Assembly (NCBI GenBank): GCA_964386705.1 | Contig: CAYLTY010000004.1 | Coordinates: 1 to 64,000 of the forward strand | Length of the DNA: 64,000 nt | Direction of reading: 5' to 3' | Source of the DNA: AM-0621 sp964386705 | GTDB taxonomy: Bacteria > Planctomycetota > Planctomycetia > Planctomycetales > Planctomycetaceae | Part shown: positions 16,946 through 25,334 of the stretch, piece by piece | How positions within the stretch are numbered: the first letter of the stretch is position 1 | How the letters are laid out: each line of letters begins with the position of its first letter | The notes under the pieces: model-generated | The model's database searches: none | Told to the model about the DNA's origin: nothing | The model's input: the letters and a program-made list of their open reading frames with translations, nothing else | Made by a program: the position numbers and the translations under genes

Positions 16946-17434
16946 TTAATCGAGTTTCGGCGGTGGCAGAGGTGGGTCTGAATGGCGTTCGAACTCGGCG
17001 TCGATGATGTCGTTGTCGGGACTCGGTTCTGGTGGTTGCTGAAATGACGAACTGAAAGTCGTGCGCACGTGCATCACCGTGTGGCGTTTAAATTCGGCGA
17101 CCAGAATCATCCGCACAATCCGGCGGATCGGCGGCACCAGCAGCAGTATGCCAAGGAGGTCGGTCAGAACTCCGGGCGTAACCAGCAAGATACCCGCGAC
17201 GAAGATCATCATGCCGTCGAACAGAGCCTCGGTCGGCATCTGCCCCTGGCTCATCTGACGACGGATCTCCATCATCGCATGAGCGCCTTGCTGCTTCGAT
17301 AAGTACGCTCCCAGTAATCCCGTGCCGATAATCATCAGCACTGTGGTTCCGAAGTCGAAACGCTCCGTGAATTTGACCAGCAAATACAGCTCGACGAACG
17401 GAATCATTGTCAGGATGAAGAACAATCGCAGCAT
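16946..17434 (-). CDS. fxsA: FxsA family membrane protein
   Basis: 162 residues. Integral membrane protein with hydrophobic segments near residues 1-20 (LRLFFILTMIPFVELYLL), 28-46 and 75-105, and the family signature FGTTVLMIIGTGLLGAYLSKQQG. The C-terminal 50 residues are polar and proline-rich. E. coli FxsA (suppressor of F exclusion of phage T7) is the namesake; the cellular role is otherwise unclear. It starts 12 bases after yqgE, so the two are probably one transcript. Confidence 0.9.
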   Translation of the reverse strand: MLRLFFILTMIPFVELYLLVKFTERFDFGTTVLMIIGTGLLGAYLSKQQGAHAMMEIRRQMSQGQMPTEALFDGMMIFVAGILLVTPGVLTDLLGILLLVPPIRRIVRMILVAEFKRHTVMHVRTTFSSSFQQPPEPSPDNDIIDAEFERHSDPPLPPPKLD

Positions 17435-17446
17435 GCCGGCGCCTTG

Positions 17447-18013
17447 CTAGTTCCACTCGTTCGAGCCGGTCTGGTTCTTCAGAATGCGGTGTTGAGACTG
17501 GAACTCGCGCAGAACATCGTCCCAGACGTTGTAGGGGTCGTGGCGAAAGACATAGTTCGATGATGCCGGCATCGTGAACCAGTCGCCGCGATTGAGTTCG
17601 CCTTCCAGTTGTCCACCGCTCCAGCCGGAATAACCTGCGAAGATCTTGAACTGCAGCTCAGGATCATCGCCGGAAAGGCTCTTCATCACGCGATCAAAGA
17701 TGTCCGCGCTGGTGCCGACAAACACATCCGGCAAGACCGCTCCCATTTCCTGATCGTGTTCCGTCGAGTTATGCACAATCAGTAGAGCATTCTCTTCAAC
17801 CGGACCGCCGCTGTAGAGCAGGCGGTCCGTCTCAGGCATTTCGAAGTGAGCCTGCAGCGCCTTGTAAATGGTGATGTCCAGCGGACGGTTGATGACAACA
17901 CCCATCGCGCCTTCGGCATTGTGCTCGATCATCAGCACAATCGTCTTGAAGAAGTTTTCATCCTTCAAGTGCTTGGCCGAAATCAGGAAGTACCCCTTCA
18001 ACGAGTTAAACAT
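17447..18013 (-). CDS. yqgE: YqgE/AlgH family protein
   Basis: 188 residues, the normal length. Starts MFNSLKGYFLISAKHLKDENFFKTIVLM with the family's GAMGVVINRPLDI and LLYSGGPVEENALLIVH. The later IFAGYSGWSGGQLEGELNRGDW is the signature segment. Members are cytosolic UPF0301 proteins; Pseudomonas AlgH influences alginate expression indirectly, but no molecular activity is established. It lies just upstream of fxsA in a likely two-gene operon. Confidence 0.93.
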   Translation of the reverse strand: MFNSLKGYFLISAKHLKDENFFKTIVLMIEHNAEGAMGVVINRPLDITIYKALQAHFEMPETDRLLYSGGPVEENALLIVHNSTEHDQEMGAVLPDVFVGTSADIFDRVMKSLSGDDPELQFKIFAGYSGWSGGQLEGELNRGDWFTMPASSNYVFRHDPYNVWDDVLREFQSQHRILKNQTGSNEWN

Positions 18014-18051
18014 GAACCGGACGCCTTGTCTCTACGCGCAACAGATCGCTC

Positions 18052-18903
18052 TTAACGACCTGAAAATAACGTGCGATACCGGTCAGGTGAATAAAGCCGG
18101 AAGTGAACATCCCGAATGTACTCGAAGGGCCCCGAGCGACGCTGCGATTCCACCAGCTCCGCAATCTGCAGTTGAGACTCGTAAGCTGCGATGCTCGCCA
18201 GCTTCAGTTCGAACGCAGCCTGGTTGCCAATGACCTCCAGCTGCGGCTCGCTGGGGAAGTCGCAGTAGATCGCCAGTTCATGAACTTGAGGCACCGGCAG
18301 TGGATCACCGAGTTCCGGCCAGATGCGCCCGGATGAATGGAAGAGGCTGATCATCAGCTCGTTGTGGGTGATCTGATGGTCTGGATGCAGGTCGGTCTTC
18401 GTCGGCACAAAGACGTGCACCGGCCGTAGTTCACGCAGGTAATGCGTGAACGAATTCTGTAATCCCGTGTGTCCGGCAACGGCGGGCTCGCCGGGTTGAG
18501 CAACGCGACGACCGATGAACTTGGTCAGCCCGCCATCCGGAAAGCCCAGGAACGTTACCTTCGATTCGGGGATGCCCAGCATCTCAAACGAGTGAATCGT
18601 TTCGCGGCGGCGGATCTCAACGATGCCCGCCTTCTGAGTTTCGCAGCAGTAGCCCAGGCAGCCGTCGGTTACGATCAGGCATTGGACGTCCACGCCATTC
18701 TGCACGGCTGCCTGCATCAGCAGACCAGCGCCGATTGCCAGGTCGTCATCATGTGGTGAGACAAACAACCACACCTGACCCGTCAAATCCGCACCACCCA
18801 TCGCATCGGTCAGCGATGTCATCCGTGTTGGCAGCCCGTCGATCAAGCGGGTGAACTGAAATGAATCAACCGCCACGGGCGATTGAAGTGATGCAGACGT
18901 CAT
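18052..18903 (-). CDS. PIG-L family (LmbE-like) deacetylase
   Basis: 283 residues from ATG 18903; the frame is open to 18957, but the added residues are not conserved-looking. Zinc-dependent N-acetylglucosamine deacetylase fold: FVSPHDDDLAIGAG is the PHxDD metal motif, with an aspartate where glutamate is commoner, and TKTDLHPDHQITHNEL supplies the late metal-binding histidine. Substrates in this family include GlcNAc-inositol, bacillithiol precursors and antibiotic intermediates; none can be assigned here. No signal peptide, so probably cytoplasmic. Confidence 0.9.
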   Translation of the reverse strand: MTSASLQSPVAVDSFQFTRLIDGLPTRMTSLTDAMGGADLTGQVWLFVSPHDDDLAIGAGLLMQAAVQNGVDVQCLIVTDGCLGYCCETQKAGIVEIRRRETIHSFEMLGIPESKVTFLGFPDGGLTKFIGRRVAQPGEPAVAGHTGLQNSFTHYLRELRPVHVFVPTKTDLHPDHQITHNELMISLFHSSGRIWPELGDPLPVPQVHELAIYCDFPSEPQLEVIGNQAAFELKLASIAAYESQLQIAELVESQRRSGPFEYIRDVHFRLYSPDRYRTLFSGR

Positions 18904-19078
18904 AAACCGCCAGCTTTCGTCAGAGAGATGCGCACATAAGGAGCAGACCGACAGCAAGTATCGGCCAGATGTCTTCGATCAGACGCCAGCACGAGCATCA
19001 CTATCTCACCCGGAAACCTCGCGCAACGCAAATCGCACACAGTTTTCGCGGTTGTTGAGCTCGGACTTACCGCTGACA

Positions 19079-19101
19079 GCCCGGCATCTCGAACGCCGGG
19101 C
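19079..19101 (-). terminator. Hairpin after the DUF4058 gene
   Basis: Perfect seven-base-pair stem GCCCGGC/GCCGGGC with a nine-base loop, 56 bases past the minus-strand DUF4058 stop. No clear T run follows, so it may be a Rho-assisted or weak terminator. Confidence 0.5.
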
Positions 19102-19156
19102 ATTCACGGCGTAGCACCTACAGAACGCACAGCTTCCGGCTGGCCTTTGGCGGCCG

Positions 19157-19921
19157 TCACTTGCGGCTGCTGATAGACATTGCCCAGTCCGTATCAGCCG
19201 GGTTCAAAGCGGGTTCTGGTGCGGAGCGATAGATGTAGTCTTCATACCCTGCTGCGTCGTAGACACTGTGGAAAACGCTCTGCAGGTCCAGCACGGCATC
19301 CGGGTCCGGACTCCGCAATGGGATCGGAATTGTCGGCAGCTGTCCGCGTAGTTGCACGGGCCAGATTTGCACGTCAGGCCGCTGTTTTGGCCGGCTGACC
19401 ATCACCAGGTAATCGCACGGGGGAACCTCGCTGAGAGGCAGTCGTTCGCCGCCACGCAGCAGGTCGATCTCAATCACATTCACGGGAGTGCACAACCAGA
19501 TAGCACGCTTCTGAATGTATTGTTCACGATCTGGTCCGAACTTCTTGTTCGAGGGGCTTAGCAGTTCGATCGCCGTTACCAGACGGTTCTCCTGCCGATC
19601 GCGAATCTGAATATAGCTGTGCCGCTCGACCTCAACTCCAGTCAGTTGCGCCGTCAGTGCCTCTGTCATACTGGCTGTCGCCGGGCGAACGATTCCCGAC
19701 CCGGGTGATTCCGTGACACTCACGTCTGGACGTGCCAGCAGTCGACGCTCTTCAGCACTGGGTTCAGGGATGAAGACCAGCTCTTCAAGCTTCACTAAAT
19801 AGCCCGGACGTACCTGCCGAGCGATGGCTTCGCTGATGTGGGTCACGTACCGCTGATGAAAGTCCTGCCACACGGCGGGTTGTTCAAGATACGGGTTCCT
19901 TCCGGGAAACGGCGACGGCAT
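19157..19921 (-). CDS. DUF4058 family protein
   Basis: 254 residues. Begins MPSPFPGRNPYLEQPAVWQDFHQRYV, the distinctive DUF4058 start, followed by VELLSPSNK, a nuclease-like ELLSPxNK signature, and CDYLVMVSR. The family is widespread in planctomycetes and cyanobacteria, often in several copies, and has no tested function; resemblance to Uma2-type endonuclease folds is suggestive only. No signal peptide. It is followed by a terminator-like hairpin and is a single-gene unit. Confidence 0.85.
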   Translation of the reverse strand: MPSPFPGRNPYLEQPAVWQDFHQRYVTHISEAIARQVRPGYLVKLEELVFIPEPSAEERRLLARPDVSVTESPGSGIVRPATASMTEALTAQLTGVEVERHSYIQIRDRQENRLVTAIELLSPSNKKFGPDREQYIQKRAIWLCTPVNVIEIDLLRGGERLPLSEVPPCDYLVMVSRPKQRPDVQIWPVQLRGQLPTIPIPLRSPDPDAVLDLQSVFHSVYDAAGYEDYIYRSAPEPALNPADTDWAMSISSRK

Positions 19922-20085
19922 GGCGTTCTGGCTCCGATAGTCGGACTCTCAATGCCTGCATCATAACTTTGCTACCACAGTCTGCCGAACTGCCGATTGA
20001 CCGAGATTCAGCAGTATCGGCCGTTGCGCGAGATAGCGAAACTCCCGTTGAAGCGGCACGCGAATCCCATCGAACGACTCGCAAA

Positions 20086-21111
20086 CTACTTTAGTTTGGA
20101 CGGGTCGACGTCGTGCGCGATGCAGGCGACGCAATCGCCTTGAGCGACCAGCGACGGGCCTCGGCAGCCGATCAAGACGCCTTGCGAGTTCGCAACGACG
20201 GGGACCGGTTCGCGATCCGGTCGTTCCAGAAAGTGGATCTGGCCGACGAGTTCACCAGCCGCGACTTCCTCACCGAGAGCGACGATATTCTCGTAGATGC
20301 CGGACTCGGGGGCGAACCGGTAGTCGTCGCGATCCAGGGCCTGCACCCAGCGGACGGGCTTGATGCCGCGTTCATCACGGGTTTGCTTGCGGCCTTGCAG
20401 GATGCCGAAGTGGGTGAGCACGTTGCGCAGACCGCTCTGCGTGAGCCGGTGCACTCCCGCTGTGACCGGCTCGCCACCGCCCATCTCAGTGGTGATAACA
20501 ATCTTGCCCTGATTCTCGGCTTCAACGGGCAGCAGTCCGGTGCCAGCGATGTCGGCGTAGAGGAAGGCCAGTTCGGAGTTCCAAGCCTCGGTGCCTTCAA
20601 TCATTTGCTGACGCTGTTCCAGGTTCGGCACCAGATGCATGTGAGCGCACGGCACGAAGTCCATGCTGCGGCCGCCGGTATGGATATCAATGACGATGTC
20701 CGCCAACGGGAACAAGACGGTCGTCAGGTAGTGAGCGAGGATCTCAGAGACGGTGCCGTCGGGCTTGCCCGGGAAGCAGCGGTTGAAGTTCTTGCCGTCG
20801 AGCGGTGAGAGGCGAGTAGCAGCTTTTGCGGCGGGCATGTTCAGCGCGGGAATCAAGATGACTCGACCGTTCAGGTTCTCCGCCTGAAGTTCCCGGCACA
20901 GCTTCAGAATGGCGACCGGCCCCGGATACTCATCACCGTGATTGCCGCCTAGCACTAGCGCCGTCGGGCCGTTGCCGCGACCAATCACTGTGATGGGCAC
21001 CATGAGGTTGGCCCAGCCGGCGAGATTGTACGAGTACGGAATGAAGAGGTGTCCGTGCTGCTTGCCCGAAGCGGTGTAATCGACCGACGCATGAATGGGA
21101 TTCGCAGGCAT
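20086..21111 (-). CDS. Succinylglutamate desuccinylase/aspartoacylase family (DoeB-like) deacylase
   Basis: 341 residues. M14-like zinc amidohydrolase: GGNHGDEYPGPVA provides the HxxE metal motif, IDIHTGG the third histidine, and TRLSPLDGKNFNRCFPG the substrate-arginine region. AGGAA precedes the ATG. The closest named relatives I recognise are N-alpha-acetyl-2,4-diaminobutyrate deacetylases of ectoine breakdown (DoeB) and N-acetyl-amino-acid deacylases; no ectoine genes are nearby, so substrate assignment is left open. Cytoplasmic, monocistronic. Confidence 0.88.
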   Translation of the reverse strand: MPANPIHASVDYTASGKQHGHLFIPYSYNLAGWANLMVPITVIGRGNGPTALVLGGNHGDEYPGPVAILKLCRELQAENLNGRVILIPALNMPAAKAATRLSPLDGKNFNRCFPGKPDGTVSEILAHYLTTVLFPLADIVIDIHTGGRSMDFVPCAHMHLVPNLEQRQQMIEGTEAWNSELAFLYADIAGTGLLPVEAENQGKIVITTEMGGGEPVTAGVHRLTQSGLRNVLTHFGILQGRKQTRDERGIKPVRWVQALDRDDYRFAPESGIYENIVALGEEVAAGELVGQIHFLERPDREPVPVVANSQGVLIGCRGPSLVAQGDCVACIAHDVDPSKLK

Positions 21112-21217
21112 AAGCGTTCCTTGTGGTCTGACTGAACATCAACACGAGCGCTTCAAGACGATTCGCAACGACTGTGGGCACCCCTGCGAACGTTCCGATA
21201 ATCCGCGAAGTCGGTGG

Positions 21218-21787
21218 TTACTCAAGGCCGCTGCCGAACTGATCTGTCTCAGCATCACTCCGAGGTTCAGTAGTTGCTGGCGGCGGAGTTTTCTGTACGG
21301 CGTCATCAGGAACCGCTTCGCTGTTTCCCTGCGGAGCAAGTTCAGAAGGCGGGGCAGATTGAGCTTCCGGCGCGGACGCTTGTGGTGCGGGCGTGTCGCT
21401 CTGTTGCTGACCTCCGCGATTGGGGCCGCGATCGTATGAGCGGTCGTCACGCTGCGGACGCCGATCGTCGCGTTGCCGGAAATCGCCATCGCGGCGCGGC
21501 GGACCACGACGCTCAGACGGACGTTGTCCGCCTTCCTGAGCGAGTTCTGGATCGCCGGACGGACGCACTCCGAAGTCGAACTGCAGAGCCGCCAGTTCAT
21601 CAGCGTTGGGCTGATAGAGATTCGCCGGAACAGGCGGCTGATCGAACACCTTCATCCATGTTCCGCCCGGCTGGCAGTTGCAGCGATAGGAGACCTCTTC
21701 CAGCGGTGTCTTTTGGATGCGTCCACACTTTGGGCATTGCCAGCAGCGGCGAACGTCGAACTTCTGACGTAGTGCAGGGCCTTTAAT
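21218..21787 (-). CDS. Zinc-ribbon protein with disordered tail, probable ATT start
   Basis: About 189 residues if translation begins at ATT (21785-21787), which has a strong AAGGAG (21796-21801) eight bases upstream. The frame stays open to a GTG at 21928, but no ATG, GTG or TTG exists near the ribosome site and the upstream residues look non-coding. The N-terminus is AIKGPALRQKFDVRRCWQCPKCG..., with CPKC and CNC cysteines forming a probable zinc ribbon. The last ~100 residues are Arg/Asp/Pro/Gln-rich and likely disordered. Function unknown; no partner gene obvious. Confidence 0.7.
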   Translation of the reverse strand: MKGPALRQKFDVRRCWQCPKCGRIQKTPLEEVSYRCNCQPGGTWMKVFDQPPVPANLYQPNADELAALQFDFGVRPSGDPELAQEGGQRPSERRGPPRRDGDFRQRDDRRPQRDDRSYDRGPNRGGQQQSDTPAPQASAPEAQSAPPSELAPQGNSEAVPDDAVQKTPPPATTEPRSDAETDQFGSGLE

Positions 21788-21948
21788 GGCTGAATCTCCT
21801 TCGCATACGGATCGCGATGCCGTGACGGTGCCACGAGGGTGTTGTGTTTTCGACCAAACTGTAGTTCCGGGCGAGGGCCGGGAAAACGCGCCACATCCTG
21901 GAGTGGCCACATTCTGATCCGACCGCACCCGCAGAGGCTGAGGGGATG

Positions 21949-22710
21949 TCAGTTGGTCTCGCTGTCGGGATCGCTGGCGGGCGGGGCGGGAGCCGCGGAC
22001 TCAGGCTCGTCTTCCGAGTCATCAGCATCATCGTGTGTCGCGTGCCACGCCTGATACTCCTCGTTGAAACGCGGAGCGAGCGTCAGGCCGATGCCGTTCT
22101 TGGTCAGGAACACGATGCCATCCACGTCGGTCAGAATCTGAACCACCGACGCGACATCGGCGTCTGGCAGGTTCTTGTGCATGTCCTGCACGGTAACGCG
22201 CTTTTGAGTCTTCACCATCCGCCGGACGACCTTCGCACACAGCGCCGCGTCGGCTTGCTCAAGTCGTGCGGCGCGACGTTTCAATTCGCTCGACAGTTGC
22301 AGCATGCGTGGTGAAGTCAGCAACACGGCTGACACAAAGCGCACCAGCGGTCCGCCCAGTTCCGGGTCGAAAACGAAAACGCCCCAACCACTACCAGCCG
22401 AACGGATCAGAGCCCACTCCATGCCACTGAAGACTTTGCCTTCGAACTCGTGCTCGGGACGATCGTTCTTGCCGATTGTGAATTGCCAGACGAAGGTCAG
22501 GGCCAGAAGGACTGTTGCGGTGCCGAAGGCGATCTTCCAACTCCAGCCCACGATGAGCAGGGCCACCACCGAGAGCACAAACAACACGAACCACGTCGCC
22601 GCGGCCGCAAGAACGGCGAATGGGATGAGCACCAGCGAACTGACCTGCGACATCCGCGCGGAGCGCTGCATCTTTTCTGCGAACCATTCATCGACGGGGT
22701 TGTTGGTCAA
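21949..22710 (-). CDS. Hypothetical membrane protein
   Basis: 253 residues from a TTG codon at 22710 supported by GGAGAA about seven bases upstream. Residues ~22-45 and 46-75 form two hydrophobic helices (VLIPFAVLAAAATWFVLFVL, VVALLIVGWSWKI). The remainder is a soluble helical domain (RRAARLEQADAALCAKVVRRMV, KRVTVQDMHKNLPDADVASVVQ) that resembles a winged-helix-like unit, ending in an acidic Asp/Glu/Pro tail. No family recognised. It precedes the zinc-ribbon gene on the same strand with a 161-base gap. Confidence 0.7.
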   Translation of the reverse strand: MTNNPVDEWFAEKMQRSARMSQVSSLVLIPFAVLAAAATWFVLFVLSVVALLIVGWSWKIAFGTATVLLALTFVWQFTIGKNDRPEHEFEGKVFSGMEWALIRSAGSGWGVFVFDPELGGPLVRFVSAVLLTSPRMLQLSSELKRRAARLEQADAALCAKVVRRMVKTQKRVTVQDMHKNLPDADVASVVQILTDVDGIVFLTKNGIGLTLAPRFNEEYQAWHATHDDADDSEDEPESAAPAPPASDPDSETN

Positions 22711-22756
22711 AGAGTTCTCCGCTCAGAGCCGAGTATTCAGTCATGCTAATCCGGCA

Positions 22757-22779
22757 ATCACGTTTCGATCCTACGTGAT
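22757..22779. repeat. Palindrome between two minus-strand hypotheticals
   Basis: Perfect inverted repeat ATCACGT-N9-ACGTGAT located 46 bases upstream of the membrane-protein start and 46 bases downstream of the preceding gene's stop. It could be a terminator stem for the latter or an operator for the former; there is no T run. Confidence 0.4.
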
Positions 22780-22825
22780 AGTAGATTGCGGAACACCCCG
22801 GTTTCCCTGAGACACGAAGATACCT

Positions 22826-23236
22826 TCAGGAAGACTGGTCGTTCGAAGCGTCGTCTATGGAGTTTGTGTTCTCTAACCGCCTCCGCCGTTCTTCAAGGGG
22901 CTCGCAGGGAACTCGATAGAACTTGACGCCGCCTATTTCCATCGCCTGAAACTCGAGTGCCCATTCGCCGTCACGACGAGTGACCATGCAAAGATCGTAC
23001 TCAACAAGATCCTCAATGTTCTCCCAGACCGGATCGCCAACCGCGACTATGTCGTGAGTGATGTGTTGAGCAACGAACTGGAGTACGACTTTCCCCAGTT
23101 CTTCTGCAGTAAGGTTCGCATGGGCGAAGCCGATATGGTCCAGAATGTCATTCTGTGAAACGCCGTCTCGCTGGAGTTTCCCGAGACAGAGTGTGAGCTT
23201 GCATTTTCGGCAGAGCAGGTGGCCCTTGTACGACAT
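22826..23236 (-). CDS. Hypothetical protein with N-terminal CxxC
   Basis: 136 residues. MSYKGHLLCRKCKLTLCLGKL contains a CxxC and a third cysteine, suggesting a small metal site. The following segment (LTAEELGKVVLQFVAQHITHDIVAVGD) is helical and conserved-looking. The C-terminal 30 residues are charged. Composition is less GC-rich than the flanking genes, and the protein resembles small immunity-like or accessory proteins, though no family is recognised and no toxin gene is adjacent. ATG start; ribosome site weak. Confidence 0.6.
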   Translation of the reverse strand: MSYKGHLLCRKCKLTLCLGKLQRDGVSQNDILDHIGFAHANLTAEELGKVVLQFVAQHITHDIVAVGDPVWENIEDLVEYDLCMVTRRDGEWALEFQAMEIGGVKFYRVPCEPLEERRRRLENTNSIDDASNDQSS

Positions 23237-23271
23237 GATCGTCCGACGCCTATTGTGTCAGCGAAAGGGAA

Positions 23272-24126
23272 TCAGCCAGCTCGCAAGATCTCAGTACGAC
23301 AAAGATCTTCGCGGCAAATAATCGGCAGACCGCGATCCGCGATGACCGTGGCAAAGGTGGCGTGTGCGCGGCGACAGTTCGTGGCTAGATCCTCCTGCAA
23401 CCGCACCAGTCGTCGTTTGTAGTCCGCGATTACGGTTGGGCTGAGGAACAGGTCGAGGTCCTGACCTGACTCAACATCGATCAGTCTCGTGCCGCCGGAC
23501 GGAGCGGGATCAGCTTCCCAGGCGTTGAGCACCTGAATCATCCAGAGCACACTCGCATCACCGGCGAGGCGTTTGACGAGGGGCTCTGGCTGCAGCGGAA
23601 ACAGGAAGTCGCTGATGACGACTCGTACGGCTTGACGCTTCAGCGGGATCTGGTGATCGGCAAGTAAGTCACTGAGCACCGCCGTCGACTTGAATTCGAG
23701 ATTGCTCAAGCTGTCGAGCGTTTCCCATTGCAGAGATCGCGGCGGTCGTTCGTCGCCCGCGAGCCACACGTTGGGTCGACCACCCAATGCCCCGGACAGT
23801 AACACGAACAATGTGGCCAGCTGCTTGGCGACCAGCATCTTCGCGGGGCTGGTACTCATCGACTTCGTAACGTCCAGAATCACTTCCATGCGCGGACTGA
23901 TCTCTTCGCGATAGAGGCGAATCATCAGCGTGTCCGACCGCGCGTAGGCGGCCCAGTCGAGATGTCGCACATCGTCGCCAGGCAGGTATTCGCGATACTC
24001 CTGAAACTCGAGCGACGTACCGCTCCCGCGCCCGAGCAGTTCACCCGAACGTCCAGACGCTGGCATGCGCGGCAGCCCGAGTTGATACAGGCTCGCGGCT
24101 CGCTGGACCTCCGGATCATTCCGCAT
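23272..24126 (-). CDS. DUF58 domain protein
   Basis: 284 residues from ATG 24126 (TTG 24147 is an alternative). The DUF58 signature GRSGELLGRGSGTSLEFQ...YLPGDDVRHLDWAAYAR lies at about 25-65, followed by a von Willebrand A-like region with VILDVTKSMS, a near-MIDAS DxSxS variant with T in place of the first serine. DUF58 proteins normally sit beside a MoxR AAA+ ATPase and act in complex assembly or envelope functions. No moxR is adjacent here, which is unusual for the family. Confidence 0.88.
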   Translation of the reverse strand: MRNDPEVQRAASLYQLGLPRMPASGRSGELLGRGSGTSLEFQEYREYLPGDDVRHLDWAAYARSDTLMIRLYREEISPRMEVILDVTKSMSTSPAKMLVAKQLATLFVLLSGALGGRPNVWLAGDERPPRSLQWETLDSLSNLEFKSTAVLSDLLADHQIPLKRQAVRVVISDFLFPLQPEPLVKRLAGDASVLWMIQVLNAWEADPAPSGGTRLIDVESGQDLDLFLSPTVIADYKRRLVRLQEDLATNCRRAHATFATVIADRGLPIICREDLCRTEILRAG

Positions 24127-24439
24127 GGTGGGTTCTCGGTGCTGCAATTCAGAACGGATGAGACGACATCTTGTAGGGTGTCGATCCGCCTCCGGGCGAG
24201 CGATTCCCAGAAAGTCACTGATTGCTCCGTAATCAGAACGGATTCATTACCGGCACTCCCGCTTTTTCGCCGGGGCCAGATCAGCCCTGAAGATTTCCTG
24301 CATCTGCCACTCACCGTAAACCGGTATATTCCGTGCGCCTTGAGCGGTTTGAAGTTTGAGCCGTTCATCACCAAGATGCGGATTGGCGAGGCATTCTCGG
24401 TTGTTATCGCATCTCTGACGTGTTGATTGAGGAACTGTG

Positions 24440-25189
24440 ATGAAGAAGTTTAGCTGGGCACTGTGTGCCGCGGGTTTGTTGGTCGGTGGAGTTCAACTGA
24501 TTCAGGCCGCTGCTCCGGCCAAAGTCTCTGAGGTTCTGGCGATTGATGACATGGTCGCCGAGGCCAAGGAGAAGGTCGCCAAGCTCAAGGAATCCGTTGC
24601 CAGCGACGAAGCCTTCAAGAAAGCGATTGAGGAAAAATCGCTCGGACAGGACGCCGGTGTGCTGGCCGTGGTCGCTCAAGCCATTGCTGAGCACGACAAG
24701 GGCAAGGACTCGGGTATTGCTGCTCCGACGTTGCGTAACGCGGCTGTCGGTCTGCGTCGCATGAAGGAACTGGCGCCAGCAAAAGAAGCCGTTGCCAAGG
24801 CTGAAGCTGCTCTGGCTGGCAAGGCGGACGCCGACGCGATGATTGATCATCCGTGGAACAAGCTGACCGGAATGCACGGCATGATGGAAGAGATCAATGG
24901 TCGCGGTTCGAAGCTGCGTCGCGCCCTGCAGCGTCCGAAGGATCTCAAGAAGGATTCGCAGCACGCGTCCGTCATCGTCGCGCTCGCGCTGGCGATGGAA
25001 GAAGATACGCACGAAGTGAAGAACGCGGACGACATCCCTCAGTGGAAGGCCTGGTCGAAGGAGTACCGCGATTCGCTGGCTCAAGTCGCTGCGGCGATGA
25101 AGGCTGGTGACGCCGCGAAGGCTCAGGAAGCTTTCAATGGCTCCAGCAAGGTCTGCGGTACCTGCCACGAGAAGTTCCGCGACAAGTAG
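24440..25189 (+). CDS. Exported cytochrome c-prime-like haem protein
   Basis: 249 residues from ATG 24440, which has GAGG seven bases upstream (a GTG at 24437 is in frame). A signal peptide (MKKFSWALCAAGLLVGGVQLIQAAA) is followed by a helical, Lys/Ala/Glu-rich domain and a single C-terminal haem motif CGTCHEKFRDK about ten residues from the end. One C-terminal CxxCH in a four-helix protein is the cytochrome c-prime pattern, so a periplasmic c-type cytochrome is likely. The ligand or electron partner is unknown. A stem-loop follows. Confidence 0.85.
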   Translation: MKKFSWALCAAGLLVGGVQLIQAAAPAKVSEVLAIDDMVAEAKEKVAKLKESVASDEAFKKAIEEKSLGQDAGVLAVVAQAIAEHDKGKDSGIAAPTLRNAAVGLRRMKELAPAKEAVAKAEAALAGKADADAMIDHPWNKLTGMHGMMEEINGRGSKLRRALQRPKDLKKDSQHASVIVALALAMEEDTHEVKNADDIPQWKAWSKEYRDSLAQVAAAMKAGDAAKAQEAFNGSSKVCGTCHEKFRDK

Positions 25190-25211
25190 TTGAAGCCATA
25201 CAAGCAGGGCA

Positions 25212-25255
25212 CGGCGGGAGACTTCTCGAGCGACGCTGATCGGGTTCTCCCGCCG
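25212..25255 (+). terminator. Stem-loop after the cytochrome gene
   Basis: Perfect ten-base-pair stem CGGCGGGAGA/TCTCCCGCCG with a 24-base loop, 22 bases after the cytochrome stop, then GCTTGCTTTGG. The U run is short, so this is a probable but not textbook terminator. Confidence 0.6.
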
Positions 25256-25334
25256 CTTGCTTTGGTTGTGACGTTAAAAAAAGTGATCGGGCTTTCGGAT
25301 ACGAACCTCGTCAGACTTCTCAGTGAGGTGACCC

